DNA of 64,000 nucleotides, from positions 2,728,001 to 2,792,000 of the forward strand of contig NZ_CP014137.1 in NCBI RefSeq assembly GCF_002291445.1, in the 5' to 3' direction. Each line of letters opens with the position of its first letter. Within the stretch, counting starts at the first letter, position 1. A program made the translations under genes and the position numbers. Shown in pieces: positions 19,033-28,026 of the stretch. Under the pieces are notes generated by a model, which saw nothing but the letters and a program-made list of their open reading frames with translations, did no database searches and was not told where the DNA came from. The DNA comes from Brenneria goodwinii. Lineage in GTDB: Bacteria > Pseudomonadota > Gammaproteobacteria > Enterobacterales > Enterobacteriaceae.

Positions 19033-19494
19033 AGTTCACTCCAAACCTGAGCACGCATAAAAAAAGGAAGGTTTTGCAGTCAATCGACCGAGGGATACCG
19101 AAAATTCGGCTAATCAGGATCTTGTCACCTCTCCCCGACGCTAACGTCCCGTCACGTTGGAACAGATACAATCACGCTTGTTAATCGACAAAGCGCGGAG
19201 AATGTTTAGCCTCGGAACTGTACTTACCGGCGCTAATTTTCTATTCTTTGAACAACCTCATAACTTTTCATAAACATAAGCTTTATTGATTCATTCGGAA
19301 TGTGACTAAAGGATATAAACATGGACAGATCATGGGCGGCTCAATTCAGTAAATGGACGACGACAAAATTCATGCCGCGATTTACTTATCCTTACCGATA
19401 CGAGTTTCTCATGCAGTGCGTGTCTGTTATTATTAGCCGATAAGTGGGTAAAAGACTGCTCCATATCATTAAGAATCAAGAGGTTATTCAATTC
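19033..19494. other. Intergenic region between MCP gene and fldA
   Basis: The 462 bp must hold the MCP promoter (minus) and the fldA promoter (plus). No sigma-28 chemotaxis promoter could be placed with confidence. The right half contains a short ORF with a good ribosome binding site, listed separately; otherwise no structure stands out. Confidence 0.5.
19321..19443 (+). CDS. Candidate 40-residue ORF in the fldA leader
   Basis: A 40-codon ORF (MDRSWAAQFSKWTTTKFMPR, then FTYPYRYEFL and on) begins 6 nt after a good Shine-Dalgarno AAAGGAT (19308-19314). It ends 51 bp before the fldA ATG, in the same frame as fldA. It could be a leader peptide or simply a chance ORF. I do not recognise the peptide. 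Confidence 0.3.
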   Translation: MDRSWAAQFSKWTTTKFMPRFTYPYRYEFLMQCVSVIISR

Positions 19495-20022
19495 ATGGCA
19501 CTCATAGGAATTTTCTTTGGCAGTGACACCGGCAATACCGAGAACATTGCCAAGACCATCCAGCAACAACTGGGACCAGACGTTGCCGAAGTTCATGACA
19601 TCGCCAAAAGCAGTAAAGAAGATCTTGAAGCTTTCGATATTTTGCTGTTGGGTATCCCGACCTGGTACTACGGGGAGGCCCAATGCGACTGGGATGACTT
19701 TTTCCCTACGCTGGAAGAAATAGACTTTACCGGCAAACTGGTTGCCCTGTTTGGCTGCGGCGATCAGGAAGACTATGCCGAGTACTTCTGTGACGCGATG
19801 GGCACCATCCGCGATATTATTGAACCGCGCGGGGCGACTATCGTCGGACATTGGCCGACGGAAGGATATTACTTTGAAGCCTCTAAAGGTCTGGTTGATG
19901 ATAAGCACTTCGTTGGTTTGACCATCGACGAAGATCGTCAGCCCGAACTGACCAATGAGCGTGTCACCGCCTGGGTGAAACAGATCAGCGAAGAGCTGAA
20001 TCTGAAAGAACTGGTCGGCTAA
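19495..20022 (+). CDS. fldA: Flavodoxin FldA
   Basis: The 175-residue long-chain flavodoxin binds FMN and donates electrons to IspG/IspH, BioB, pyruvate formate-lyase activase and ribonucleotide reductase activase. The phosphate-binding loop GSDTGNTENIAK is near residue 9. The isoalloxazine loops GIPTWYYGEAQCDWDDF and FGCGDQEDYAEYF are intact. The ATG at 19495 (MALIGIFFGSDTGN) gives nearly the E. coli length (176); an upstream GTG at 19444 would add 17 unlikely residues. fur follows, as in E. coli. Confidence 0.96.
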   Translation: MALIGIFFGSDTGNTENIAKTIQQQLGPDVAEVHDIAKSSKEDLEAFDILLLGIPTWYYGEAQCDWDDFFPTLEEIDFTGKLVALFGCGDQEDYAEYFCDAMGTIRDIIEPRGATIVGHWPTEGYYFEASKGLVDDKHFVGLTIDEDRQPELTNERVTAWVKQISEELNLKELVG

Positions 20023-20031
20023 GACGATTTT

Positions 20032-20062
20032 CCGGCTCTGATAGTGTTCCTGTCAGAGCCGG
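20032..20062 (+). terminator. Hairpin after fldA, possible terminator
   Basis: The 10-bp stem CCGGCTCTGA/TCAGAGCCGG lies directly after the fldA stop. It is followed by ATTAATAG rather than a clean T run, so termination may be partial or factor-assisted. Confidence 0.5.
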
Positions 20063-20236
20063 ATTAATAGAAAAAACCTCTCGTAAAGATTGATACATTT
20101 TTCTAACTTCTTCCTATAAGTATGTACAATACCCACATCGGTTATGTGCATTCGTTTTGGTGTACCCCACTACCAACAATGGATTGCATGGTACATCCAT
20201 ATTGTGTGTGGAAATAATATTGTTAACATTTCATTG

Positions 20237-20265
20237 TTTTCATTTTGTATGCACGGTTCTATAAT
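20237..20265 (+). promoter_or_regulatory. Possible fur promoter
   Basis: A perfect -10 hexamer TATAAT (20260-20265) lies 17 nt after a weak -35 TTTTCA (20237-20242), about 85 bp upstream of fur. The rest of the 20063-20349 gap is AT-rich; no good Fur box and no uof-like leader ORF was found. Confidence 0.4.
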
Positions 20266-20349
20266 TGAGACGCTATTGCATTTTTGAGCCGACCGATGTC
20301 ATAGGCTAGATAGCCTCCATTGATAAGTAAGCAACAGGACTAAATCCGC

Positions 20350-20799
20350 ATGACTGACAATAACACCGCATTAAAGAAGGCCGGCCTGAAAGTCACTCTT
20401 CCAAGACTAAAAATTCTGGAAGTATTGCAGGACCCGGAGTGCCACCACGTCAGTGCGGAAGATTTATATAAGAAACTGATTGATATGGGCGAAGAGATTG
20501 GTTTGGCGACCGTCTACCGCGTACTGAATCAGTTTGATGATGCTGGTATCGTTACCCGCCACAATTTTGAAGGCGGAAAATCAGTTTTCGAACTGACACA
20601 ACAACATCATCATGACCATCTGATTTGCCTGGATTGTGGCAAAGTCATTGAGTTCCGTGATGAGTATATCGAAGCACGCCAGCGCGAAATCGCGGAAAGA
20701 CACAACATCAAACTGACCAACCACAGTTTGTATCTGTATGGCCATTGTAGTGGAGGGGATTGCCGTGAAGACGAAACCCTGCACGACGCAAAAAGATAA
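20350..20799 (+). CDS. fur: Ferric uptake regulator Fur
   Basis: The 149-residue Fe2+-dependent repressor of iron acquisition (E. coli 148) has an N-terminal winged helix (KKAGLKVTLPRLKILEVLQ, GLATVYRVLNQFDDAG) and a C-terminal dimerisation and metal-binding domain. The latter includes QQHHHDHLICLDCGK and a terminal HCSGGDC. The histidine cluster and the CxxC are intact. It begins 12 nt after CAACAGGA. It lies downstream of fldA but has enough intergenic space for its own promoter. Confidence 0.97.
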   Translation: MTDNNTALKKAGLKVTLPRLKILEVLQDPECHHVSAEDLYKKLIDMGEEIGLATVYRVLNQFDDAGIVTRHNFEGGKSVFELTQQHHHDHLICLDCGKVIEFRDEYIEARQREIAERHNIKLTNHSLYLYGHCSGGDCREDETLHDAKR

Positions 20800-20810
20800 A
20801 TCTACCGCAT

Positions 20811-20840
20811 AAAATAAAACCGCCGAGGCGGTTTTATTTT
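20811..20840. terminator. Bidirectional terminator between fur and glnS
   Basis: A perfect 14-bp inverted repeat (AAAATAAAACCGCC/GGCGGTTTTATTTT) with a 2-nt loop gives a GC stem and T run on both strands. It serves the convergent genes fur (plus) and glnS (minus). Confidence 0.85.
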
Positions 20841-20866
20841 TCTTTTACCTGCACAAACCCCTACGC

Positions 20867-22525
20867 TTATCCTACCCAGGTGTCCCGCAAGCCCACCGTA
20901 CGGTTAAATACCAGATGCTGTGGACTGGAATAAACGCGATCGGCACAGAAATAGCCTTCACGCTCAAACTGATACGCTTTTTCCGCTTCAGCCTGCGCCA
21001 GACTTGCTTCAACGAAGCCATGGGTCACTTTCAGTGATTCCGGATTGATGGTCGACAGGAAATCGTCCGCCGCCCCGGGGTTGGCAACGCCGAACAAACG
21101 ATCATACAGACGGAACTCCGCCGGCAGGCCGTGCGTCACGGACACCCAGTGAATAACGCCTTTTACTTTACGGCCATCGGCCGGATCTTTACTTAAAGTA
21201 TCCGGATCATAGCTACAGTAGATGGTTGTGATATTGTCCTGATCGTCTTTATCAATATGTTCCGCCTTAATCACATAGGCATTACGCAGACGAACTTCCT
21301 TACCCAACACCAGACGCTTGTATTGCTTATTGGCCGACTCACGAAAATCAGCGCGATCGATATAAACTTCACGGCTGAACGCCACCTGACGCGTGCCCAT
21401 TTCCGGTTTATTCGGATGGTTTGGCATCGTAACCCACTCTTCATGACCTAAAGGAAGGTTTTCAATTACCAGTTTTACCGGATCGAGCACCGCCATGGCG
21501 CGCGGCGCATTTTCATTCAGATCGTCGCGTACGCAGGACTCCAGCGCCGCCATTTCAACGTTGTTATCCTGCTTGGTTACCCCGATGCGGTAACAAAACT
21601 CACGGATAGACGCGGCGCTGTAGCCACGGCGGCGCAAGCCGGAAATCGTCGGCATACGCGGATCGTCCCAACCTTCAACAATTTTTTCCGTCACCAGCAG
21701 GTTCAGCTTGCGCTTGGACATGATGGCGTATTCAAGGTTAAGACGAGAGAACTCATACTGACGCGGATGGCAAGGTATGGTGATATTGTCCAGCACCCAG
21801 TCATATAAACGGCGGTTATCCTGGAACTCCAACGTGCACAGTGAGTGCGTCACGCCTTCCAGCGCATCGGAAATACAGTGGGTGAAATCGTACATCGGGT
21901 AGATGCACCATTTGTTGCCGGTCTGATGATGCTCCGCAAACTTAATCCGGTACAGAACCGGATCGCGCATCACGATAAACGACGATGCCATATCGATCTT
22001 GGCGCGCAGACAGGCCGTCCCCTCGGCAAAGCCGCCGTTGCGCATTTTGTCGAATAATTCCAGGTTTTCCTGCACGCTGCGGTCGCGGTACGGGCTATTT
22101 TTACCCGGCGCCTTCAACGTACCGCGATATTCGCGGATTTGCTCCGGCGTCAGTTCATCGACGTACGCCAGCCCCTTGCCGATTAGCTCAATCGCATACT
22201 GATGCAGTTGATCGAAATAATCGGAGGAGTAGCGAACGTCGCCGCTCCATGAGAAACCCAGCCAGTTAACATCACGTTTGATCGACTCAACGTATTCAAT
22301 ATCTTCTTTTACCGGATTGGTATCGTCAAAACGCAGGTTACATTTCCCGTTGTAATCCTGGGCTATGCCGAAATTCAGGCAGATAGACTTCGCATGCCCG
22401 ATGTGCAGATAGCCATTAGGCTCCGGCGGAAAACGCGTCTGAATATGGTCATGTTTACCGGACGCCAGATCTTCATCAATAATCTGACGGATAAAGTTGG
22501 TTGGGCGGGCTTCAGCCTCACTCAT
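20867..22525 (-). CDS. glnS: Glutaminyl-tRNA synthetase
   Basis: The 552-residue class I synthetase (E. coli about 554) charges tRNA-Gln; three such tRNA genes lie in this window. The HIGH-type motif is in PPEPNGYLHIGHAKS near the N-terminus, and the KMSKS-type motif appears as IMSKRKL. The C-terminal anticodon-binding beta-barrels end in HLVFNRTVGLRDTW. It is transcribed toward fur and ends at the shared terminator. About 170 bp separate its start from the end of nagE. Confidence 0.97.
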   Translation of the reverse strand: MSEAEARPTNFIRQIIDEDLASGKHDHIQTRFPPEPNGYLHIGHAKSICLNFGIAQDYNGKCNLRFDDTNPVKEDIEYVESIKRDVNWLGFSWSGDVRYSSDYFDQLHQYAIELIGKGLAYVDELTPEQIREYRGTLKAPGKNSPYRDRSVQENLELFDKMRNGGFAEGTACLRAKIDMASSFIVMRDPVLYRIKFAEHHQTGNKWCIYPMYDFTHCISDALEGVTHSLCTLEFQDNRRLYDWVLDNITIPCHPRQYEFSRLNLEYAIMSKRKLNLLVTEKIVEGWDDPRMPTISGLRRRGYSAASIREFCYRIGVTKQDNNVEMAALESCVRDDLNENAPRAMAVLDPVKLVIENLPLGHEEWVTMPNHPNKPEMGTRQVAFSREVYIDRADFRESANKQYKRLVLGKEVRLRNAYVIKAEHIDKDDQDNITTIYCSYDPDTLSKDPADGRKVKGVIHWVSVTHGLPAEFRLYDRLFGVANPGAADDFLSTINPESLKVTHGFVEASLAQAEAEKAYQFEREGYFCADRVYSSPQHLVFNRTVGLRDTWVG

Positions 22526-22605
22526 GCTTGATTCCTCAATGCTATAACGACATATAACCGCTAATGATCCAACAAGCTAAGCTGGGAAACAACCGTTAGT
22601 TTCAT

Positions 22606-22644
22606 TAAAAAACAAAAACGGGATGAGATAGCGATCTCATCCCG
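22606..22644 (-). terminator. Terminator of nagE
   Basis: The 11-bp stem CGGGATGAGAT/ATCTCATCCCG (22619-22644) is followed on the minus strand by a TTTTTGTTTTT tract. It lies about 55 bp past the nagE stop. Confidence 0.8.
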
Positions 22645-22697
22645 CAAATTTACCTTATGCCGCGTTATTCACATACGGTGAAAAGCAGGTATCGGCA

Positions 22698-24188
22698 TTA
22701 TTCTTCGCTGACTTTCTTCAGTGCGGAAGCGATCGACTCAGCCTGCGTGCCCACCACAATCTGTACGCTCTGCTTATTCAAGCGAATCACCCCGGCGGCG
22801 CCTAATTGCCTGGCCTGTTTGTCATCAACCAAACCGGAATCCACCACGTTCAAACGCAGCCGGGTAATGCAGGAATCAATACCGGCCAGGTTTTCTCTAC
22901 CGCCGATGGCCTGTAAATAGCCTCTGGCCAGCGTCAGGGTATCGCCGGACGCCGAAGGCGCGGCCGCATTTACATCATAACCATCGGCTTCGCTGCCGCT
23001 TACCGACTGTTCACGACCCGGAGTCAGTAAATTGAAACGCGTGATGGTGAACCGGAAGACACAGTAGTAAATGACGAAGAACACAAGACCTTGCGGTATC
23101 AGCATATACCAGTGGGTCGCCAGCGGGTTGCGCGACGACAGCACCATATCCACCAGTCCGGCGCTGAAACCGAAACCGGCAATCCAATGCATACTGGCCG
23201 CAATAAATACCGAGATACCGGTCATCACCGCATGCAGAAAATACAGTATCGGCGCGACAAACATAAAGGAGAACTCCAGCGGTTCGGTGATGCCGGTAAA
23301 AAATGCGGCCACCGCCGCGGCCAGCATAATCCCGCCGATCTTGCTTCTGTTCTCCGGACGGCTGCAATGATAAATCGCCAACGCCGCGCCAGGCAGACCA
23401 AACATCATAATCGGGAAAAAGCCGGCCTGATAGCGACCGGTAATGCCGACCACGGCTTTACCGGAATCAATCGACTGCTGCCCGGCAAGGAAATTGGGAA
23501 TATCGTTAATACCCGCCACGTCAAACCAGAACACCGAGTTCAGGGCATGATGCAAGCCTACGGGAATCAACATCCGGTTAAAGAACGCATAAACGCCGGC
23601 GCCAACCGAACCTAACTGTTGAATGTACTCGCCGAAAGAGACCAGCGAACTATAAATGACCGGCCATACATACATCAGGATGAAGGCCACCAGAATCATC
23701 AGAAACGAGGTGATGATGGGAACCAGGCGGCGTCCGCTGAAGAACGACAGCGCTTTTGGCAGCTCGACCTGACTGAAACGGTTGTACAGTTCCGCGGAGA
23801 TGATCCCCACCAAAATACCGATGAACTGATTTTTAATGTGGCCGAATGCGGCCGGCACCTGCTCCAGCGGTATTTTCTGAATCATCGCAATAGCATCCGG
23901 CGAACACAGCGTTGTCAGCACCAGGTAGCCGACAAAACCCGCCAGAGCCGCCGCGCCGTCTTTATCTTTCGACAATCCGTAAGCGATCCCCAGCGCGAAC
24001 AGCACATCCATATTCCCGATAATGGCTGAACCTGATTTAATAAACAGCGCAGCCAACGCATTTTCACTTCCCCAACCCACCGGATCGATCCAGTAGCCGA
24101 CCCCCATCAGAATTGCTGCGGCGGGCAGCGTCGCAACCGGCACCATTAATGCCCGACCAATCTTTTGTAAATAGCCAAGAATACTCAA
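22698..24188 (-). CDS. nagE: PTS N-acetylglucosamine transporter, IICB only
   Basis: The 496-residue inner-membrane protein imports and phosphorylates N-acetylglucosamine. The IIC domain (to about residue 385) begins MSILGYLQKIGRALMVPVAT and contains PVGLHHALNSVFWF and GITEPLEF. The IIB domain (about 415-496) carries the phosphocysteine in GIDSCITRLRL and ends VVGTQAESIASALKK. E. coli NagE (about 648 residues) continues into a IIA domain; here the protein stops after IIB and a terminator follows. Phosphate must therefore come from a separate IIA, most likely glucose-specific Crr. It diverges from nagBAC. Confidence 0.93.
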   Translation of the reverse strand: MSILGYLQKIGRALMVPVATLPAAAILMGVGYWIDPVGWGSENALAALFIKSGSAIIGNMDVLFALGIAYGLSKDKDGAAALAGFVGYLVLTTLCSPDAIAMIQKIPLEQVPAAFGHIKNQFIGILVGIISAELYNRFSQVELPKALSFFSGRRLVPIITSFLMILVAFILMYVWPVIYSSLVSFGEYIQQLGSVGAGVYAFFNRMLIPVGLHHALNSVFWFDVAGINDIPNFLAGQQSIDSGKAVVGITGRYQAGFFPIMMFGLPGAALAIYHCSRPENRSKIGGIMLAAAVAAFFTGITEPLEFSFMFVAPILYFLHAVMTGISVFIAASMHWIAGFGFSAGLVDMVLSSRNPLATHWYMLIPQGLVFFVIYYCVFRFTITRFNLLTPGREQSVSGSEADGYDVNAAAPSASGDTLTLARGYLQAIGGRENLAGIDSCITRLRLNVVDSGLVDDKQARQLGAAGVIRLNKQSVQIVVGTQAESIASALKKVSEE

Positions 24189-24501
24189 GTGACTTCTCCT
24201 TTATGGGCCAAAAACAGCCGGTTAGACCTGCTCACTACCAGATAAACCACACCGGGTAATTTCAGCGTGGAGTGTATGTAAAATATTTTACTCCACAAAT
24301 TAATCACCAAAATTATGTGATAAAAATCACTAAAAAACTGCATATGAAAAGTTTATATCTAAAAAAAACGCCATCTTATTTTAAGACAAAAAAAAACGAG
24401 CTACACTGATAGCCAGTTTTATCTCAACGCTGAAAAAGCGTCGACGACGCCATTCAGTCGACTATTATTTCGCCATTACTGTGTAACCCAGGAGAGCACC
24501 G
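24189..24501. promoter_or_regulatory. nagE-nagB divergent control region
   Basis: The 313-bp AT-rich region separates the divergent nagE and nagBAC starts. In E. coli a NagC repression loop and CRP act here. A CRP site is clear (24316-24331). A 14-bp palindrome GTAAAATATTTTAC (24278-24291) near nagE and the ATTATTTCGCCATTAC stretch just before nagB resemble NagC operators only loosely, so these are tentative. Confidence 0.55.
24316..24331. promoter_or_regulatory. CRP-cAMP binding site
   Basis: TGTGATAAAAATCACT has the CRP half-sites TGTGA and TCACT with 6-nt spacing. It sits near the middle of the nagE-nagB region, as expected for glucose-repressed amino-sugar genes. Confidence 0.75.
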
Positions 24502-25302
24502 ATGAGACTCATTCCCCTAACCACCCCGGTTGAAGTTGGCAGATGGGCCGCCCGTTATATCACCCAGCGAATTAACGAATTCAACCCCAGCGCCACCCGC
24601 CCTTTCGTTCTGGGGCTGCCCACGGGCAGTTCGCCGTTGGCGGCGTACCAGGCACTGGTGGAAATGCATAAAGCAGGACAGGTGAGCTTTAAACACGTAG
24701 TGACATTCAATATGGATGAGTATGTTGGCCTGCCCAGCGATCACCCGGAGAGCTATCGCAGCTTCATGCACCAGAATTTTTTCAATCACGTTGATATTCC
24801 AAAAGAAAATATCAATCTGCTGAACGGTAACGCTGAAGACATCGCAGAGGAATGTCGCCGCTATGAAGAGAAAATCAAATCTTACGGTAAAATCCACCTG
24901 TTCATGGGCGGCGTAGGCAATGATGGACATATTGCGTTCAATGAGCCAGCCTCTTCCCTGTCTTCCCGCACGCGAATCAAAACCCTGACGGAAGAGACGC
25001 GCATCGCCAACTCCCGTTTCTTTAACGGCGACGTTAATCTGGTGCCGAAATATGCCCTGACGGTTGGCGTGGGTACGCTTCTGGATGCGGAAGAAGTGAT
25101 GATCCTGGTCAGCGGACGTAACAAAGCGCTGGCATTACAGGCGGCGGTAGAAGGAAATGTCAACCATATGTGGACCATCAGTTGCCTGCAGCTGCACGCT
25201 AAAGCGATCGTGGTCTGTGACGAGCCCTCTACAATGGAACTCAAAGTTAAAACCGTTAAATATTTCCGTGAACTGGAAATGGAAAACATAAAGAATCTTT
25301 AA
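24502..25302 (+). CDS. nagB: Glucosamine-6-phosphate deaminase
   Basis: The 266-residue enzyme (same length as E. coli) converts glucosamine-6-phosphate to fructose-6-phosphate and ammonia, the last step of GlcNAc catabolism. It has the phosphate-binding LGLPTGSSPLAAYQ, the catalytic NMDEYVGL and the GVGNDGHIAFNEPASS loop with the catalytic histidine. It is allosterically activated by GlcNAc-6-phosphate in E. coli. The start follows AGGAGAGCACCG. nagA follows by 20 bp. Confidence 0.97.
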   Translation: MRLIPLTTPVEVGRWAARYITQRINEFNPSATRPFVLGLPTGSSPLAAYQALVEMHKAGQVSFKHVVTFNMDEYVGLPSDHPESYRSFMHQNFFNHVDIPKENINLLNGNAEDIAEECRRYEEKIKSYGKIHLFMGGVGNDGHIAFNEPASSLSSRTRIKTLTEETRIANSRFFNGDVNLVPKYALTVGVGTLLDAEEVMILVSGRNKALALQAAVEGNVNHMWTISCLQLHAKAIVVCDEPSTMELKVKTVKYFRELEMENIKNL

Positions 25303-25322
25303 TTTGTCGTCGGGAGTTGATG

Positions 25323-26480
25323 ATGTACGCCTTAACAAATGGTCGAATTTATACCGGTCACCGGATACTTGATAATTATGCGGTTATCATCGCCAATGGT
25401 TTGATTGATACCGTTTGCCCCATTAGCGATCTTCCCGCCGGGTTAGAAAAACATGACCTTGGCGGCGCATTGCTCGCTCCCGGATTTATTGATTTGCAGT
25501 TGAACGGCTGCGGCGGCGTTCAATTCAATGACTCGCTGGAATCCATCTCCGTCCAGACGCTGGAAACGATGCAACGGGCTAACTTGAAGTCAGGCTGCAC
25601 CAGTTTCCTGCCTACCCTCATCACCTGCAGCGACGAATTTATGAAACACGCTGTAGAGGTCATGCGCGCCTATCTGGCGCAAAATCAAAACCAGGCATTG
25701 GGTTTGCACCTCGAAGGCCCATGGTTGAACGAGATTAAAAAAGGCACGCATAATGCGGCGTTCATTCGTCAACCCACACAAGAACTGGTTGATTTTCTGT
25801 GCAAAAATGCCGACGTTATCACCAAAATCACCCTGGCGCCGGAAAAAGTACAACCTGCGGTCATTCGTCAATTGACCGCAGCCGGCATCGTGGTTTCCGC
25901 CGGCCACTCCAATGCAACCTGGGAAGAGGCCAAGCAAGGCTTTGCCGCCGGCATTCGCTTCGCCACCCATCTGTTTAATGCCATGCCTTATCTGACCGGG
26001 CGTGAACCGGGCCTGGTCGGCGCGATCTATGACGCGCCGGAGATCCATTGCGGCATTATCGCCGACGGCTTCCACGTCAATTGGGCCAACATCCGTAACA
26101 GTAAACGGCTCAAAGGGGAAAAATTAGTGCTGGTTACCGACGCCACCGCACCGGCCGGCTCGGACATTGAGCAGTTCATTTTTGCCGGCAAACCCATATA
26201 CTGTCGCGATGGTCGATGCGTGGATGAAAACGGCACCCTCAGCGGTTCCGCGCTCACGATGATAGACGCGGTGCGCAACTGTGTCGAACAGGCGGGGATC
26301 CCGCTGGATGAAGCGCTGAGAATGGCAACGCTTTACCCTGCGCGCGCTATCGGCATCGACAAAAATCTGGGAAGCATCGAAAGCGGTAAAGTTGCTAATT
26401 TGACCGTTTTTGACCGCAATTATCATATTCTCAAAACTTTGGTTAACGGTAACGACATGTTAGCGGTGACAAAGAATTGA
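25323..26480 (+). CDS. nagA: N-acetylglucosamine-6-phosphate deacetylase
   Basis: The 385-residue amidohydrolase (E. coli about 382) removes acetate from GlcNAc-6-phosphate. Metal and substrate motifs are present: LHLEGPW, SAGHSNATWEEA, THLFNAMPYL, ADGFHVNWAN and the catalytic aspartate in VTDATAPAG. The ATG at 25323 (MYALTNGRIYTGH) has GGAG at a good distance and matches the E. coli start; the TTG and ATG one or two codons earlier are alternatives. nagC follows by 21 bp. Confidence 0.96.
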   Translation: MYALTNGRIYTGHRILDNYAVIIANGLIDTVCPISDLPAGLEKHDLGGALLAPGFIDLQLNGCGGVQFNDSLESISVQTLETMQRANLKSGCTSFLPTLITCSDEFMKHAVEVMRAYLAQNQNQALGLHLEGPWLNEIKKGTHNAAFIRQPTQELVDFLCKNADVITKITLAPEKVQPAVIRQLTAAGIVVSAGHSNATWEEAKQGFAAGIRFATHLFNAMPYLTGREPGLVGAIYDAPEIHCGIIADGFHVNWANIRNSKRLKGEKLVLVTDATAPAGSDIEQFIFAGKPIYCRDGRCVDENGTLSGSALTMIDAVRNCVEQAGIPLDEALRMATLYPARAIGIDKNLGSIESGKVANLTVFDRNYHILKTLVNGNDMLAVTKN

Positions 26481-26501
26481 CCCGATAAGAGTAATTTTTT
26501 C

Positions 26502-27725
26502 ATGGCCATTGGCGGACAAGCACAGATAGGGAATGTCGACCTGGTTAAACAATTAAACAGCGCGGTCGTGTACCGCCTGATTGACCAGCAAGGTCCGATA
26601 TCACGGATACAGATTGCGGAGCAGAGCCAGCTTGCCCCCGCCAGCGTGACTAAAATCACTCGCCAGCTTCTAGAAAGGGGCCTGATTAAAGAGGTTGACC
26701 AGCAGGCATCGACCGGCGGCAGGCGCGCCATTTCCATTGTTACCGAAACGCATCCGTTTCATACCATTGCCGTGCGCCTTGGTCGTCATGATGCGACCAT
26801 CGCGCTGTATGATTTACGGGGAAAAGCATTAGGAGAAGAGCGCTACCACCTCGCGGAAAAAACGCAGGAAACGGTGGAAACCGCCCTGTTTAACGCCATC
26901 AGCCATTTTCTTAATCATTATCAGCACCGTATCCGCGAATTGATCGCCATTTCCGTAGTGCTGCCCGGACTGGTCGATCCACTTAGAGGCGTTGTCCGCT
27001 ATATGCCGCATATCAACGTCGACAACTGGCCACTGGTCGACCATATTCAGCGTCGTTTTCACGTCACCAGCTTTGTCGGTCATGATATTCGCAGCCTGGC
27101 GCTGGCCGAACATTACTTTGGCGTAACGCGGGATGCGCTGGATTCGATTCTGGTGCGCGTTCATCGCGGTACCGGCGCAGGCATCGTGGTTAACGGGCAA
27201 ATATTTCTCGGCAATAATGGCAACGTTGGTGAAATCGGCCATATCCAGATCGATCCGTTAGGGGAACGCTGTCACTGCGGGAATTTCGGCTGTCTGGAAA
27301 CGGTGGTTTCCAATGCGGCCATTGAACATCGGGTACAGCACTTATTGCAGCAAGGCTATCCCAGTAAGTTAACGCCCGAACAGGGTACGATCGCCACGAT
27401 CTGCAAAGCCGCCAACCGGGGTGACGCGCTCGCACGAGAAGTCATTGAACATGCGGGGCAACATCTGGGTAAAGCGGTATCCATCGCCATCAACCTATTC
27501 AATCCGCAAAAAGTGGTGATTGCCGGGGAAATTACCGAATCGGCGAAAATCTTATTGCCGGCCATTCAGCGCAACATTAATGCTCAGGTGTTGAAAGAGT
27601 TCAGGGATAATCTCCCCGTCGAAGTATCCGGTCTGAATCATCTTTCCGCGATTGGCGCCTTTGCGCTGGTAAAACGCGCGATGCTAAACGGCGCGCTATT
27701 GCAACATTTGCTGGAAACGCACTAA
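26502..27725 (+). CDS. nagC: N-acetylglucosamine repressor NagC
   Basis: The 407-residue ROK-family repressor (E. coli 406) has an N-terminal winged helix (QGPISRIQIAEQSQLAPASV) and a sugar-binding ROK domain. The zinc-site motif GERCHCGNFGCLETV is intact. It represses nagE and nagBAC and responds to GlcNAc-6-phosphate. It is the last gene of nagBAC here; nagD/umpH, which follows nagC in E. coli, is absent. Confidence 0.96.
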   Translation: MAIGGQAQIGNVDLVKQLNSAVVYRLIDQQGPISRIQIAEQSQLAPASVTKITRQLLERGLIKEVDQQASTGGRRAISIVTETHPFHTIAVRLGRHDATIALYDLRGKALGEERYHLAEKTQETVETALFNAISHFLNHYQHRIRELIAISVVLPGLVDPLRGVVRYMPHINVDNWPLVDHIQRRFHVTSFVGHDIRSLALAEHYFGVTRDALDSILVRVHRGTGAGIVVNGQIFLGNNGNVGEIGHIQIDPLGERCHCGNFGCLETVVSNAAIEHRVQHLLQQGYPSKLTPEQGTIATICKAANRGDALAREVIEHAGQHLGKAVSIAINLFNPQKVVIAGEITESAKILLPAIQRNINAQVLKEFRDNLPVEVSGLNHLSAIGAFALVKRAMLNGALLQHLLETH

Positions 27726-28026
27726 CCGCCGTTTTTTCTCATAAGATCAGGTTATGGGATCGCTAAAAAGACGGCGATTTCGCGGATAATATTTATCGAT
27801 TATTCATTAAATCGCCATATATATTATTCAAACGACATTCACATGGCTTTTTTCATTAGATGATATTGAATTCTTATCGCGTTTTGATGCTAAATCAATG
27901 TCACTGATACGGCATCCGTAATCTTAATGCAGAAAAACGGCATGTAATATTGGCATCCGTGAGTTGCATTTGATCAATCTGAAATATTCTTCGTCTGGTG
28001 AAACCAGCGAACCTAGGGAGTTATCT
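27726..28026. other. Intergenic region nagC-asnB
   Basis: The 301 bp occupy the place where E. coli has nagD/umpH. No remnant of that gene was recognised. CGCCGT (just after the nagC stop) can pair with ACGGCG about 40 nt on, a possible weak terminator. The rest is AT-rich and must contain the asnB promoter and leader, but no clear -35/-10 pair stands out. Confidence 0.5.

Noticed and set aside
19033..19200. Sigma-28 flagellar promoter for the chemoreceptor
   Set aside because: On the minus strand a GCCGAATT word is present, but no TAAA-type -35 lies at the right distance.
20063..20349. Fur box and uof leader peptide upstream of fur
   Set aside because: AT-rich words such as AATAATATTGTTAACATT do not fit the Fur consensus well, and no ORF of uof size overlaps the fur start.
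22526..22697. Frameshifted remnant of a NagE IIA domain
   Set aside because: The gap is only about 170 bp, contains a terminator, and none of its frames resembles a IIA domain.
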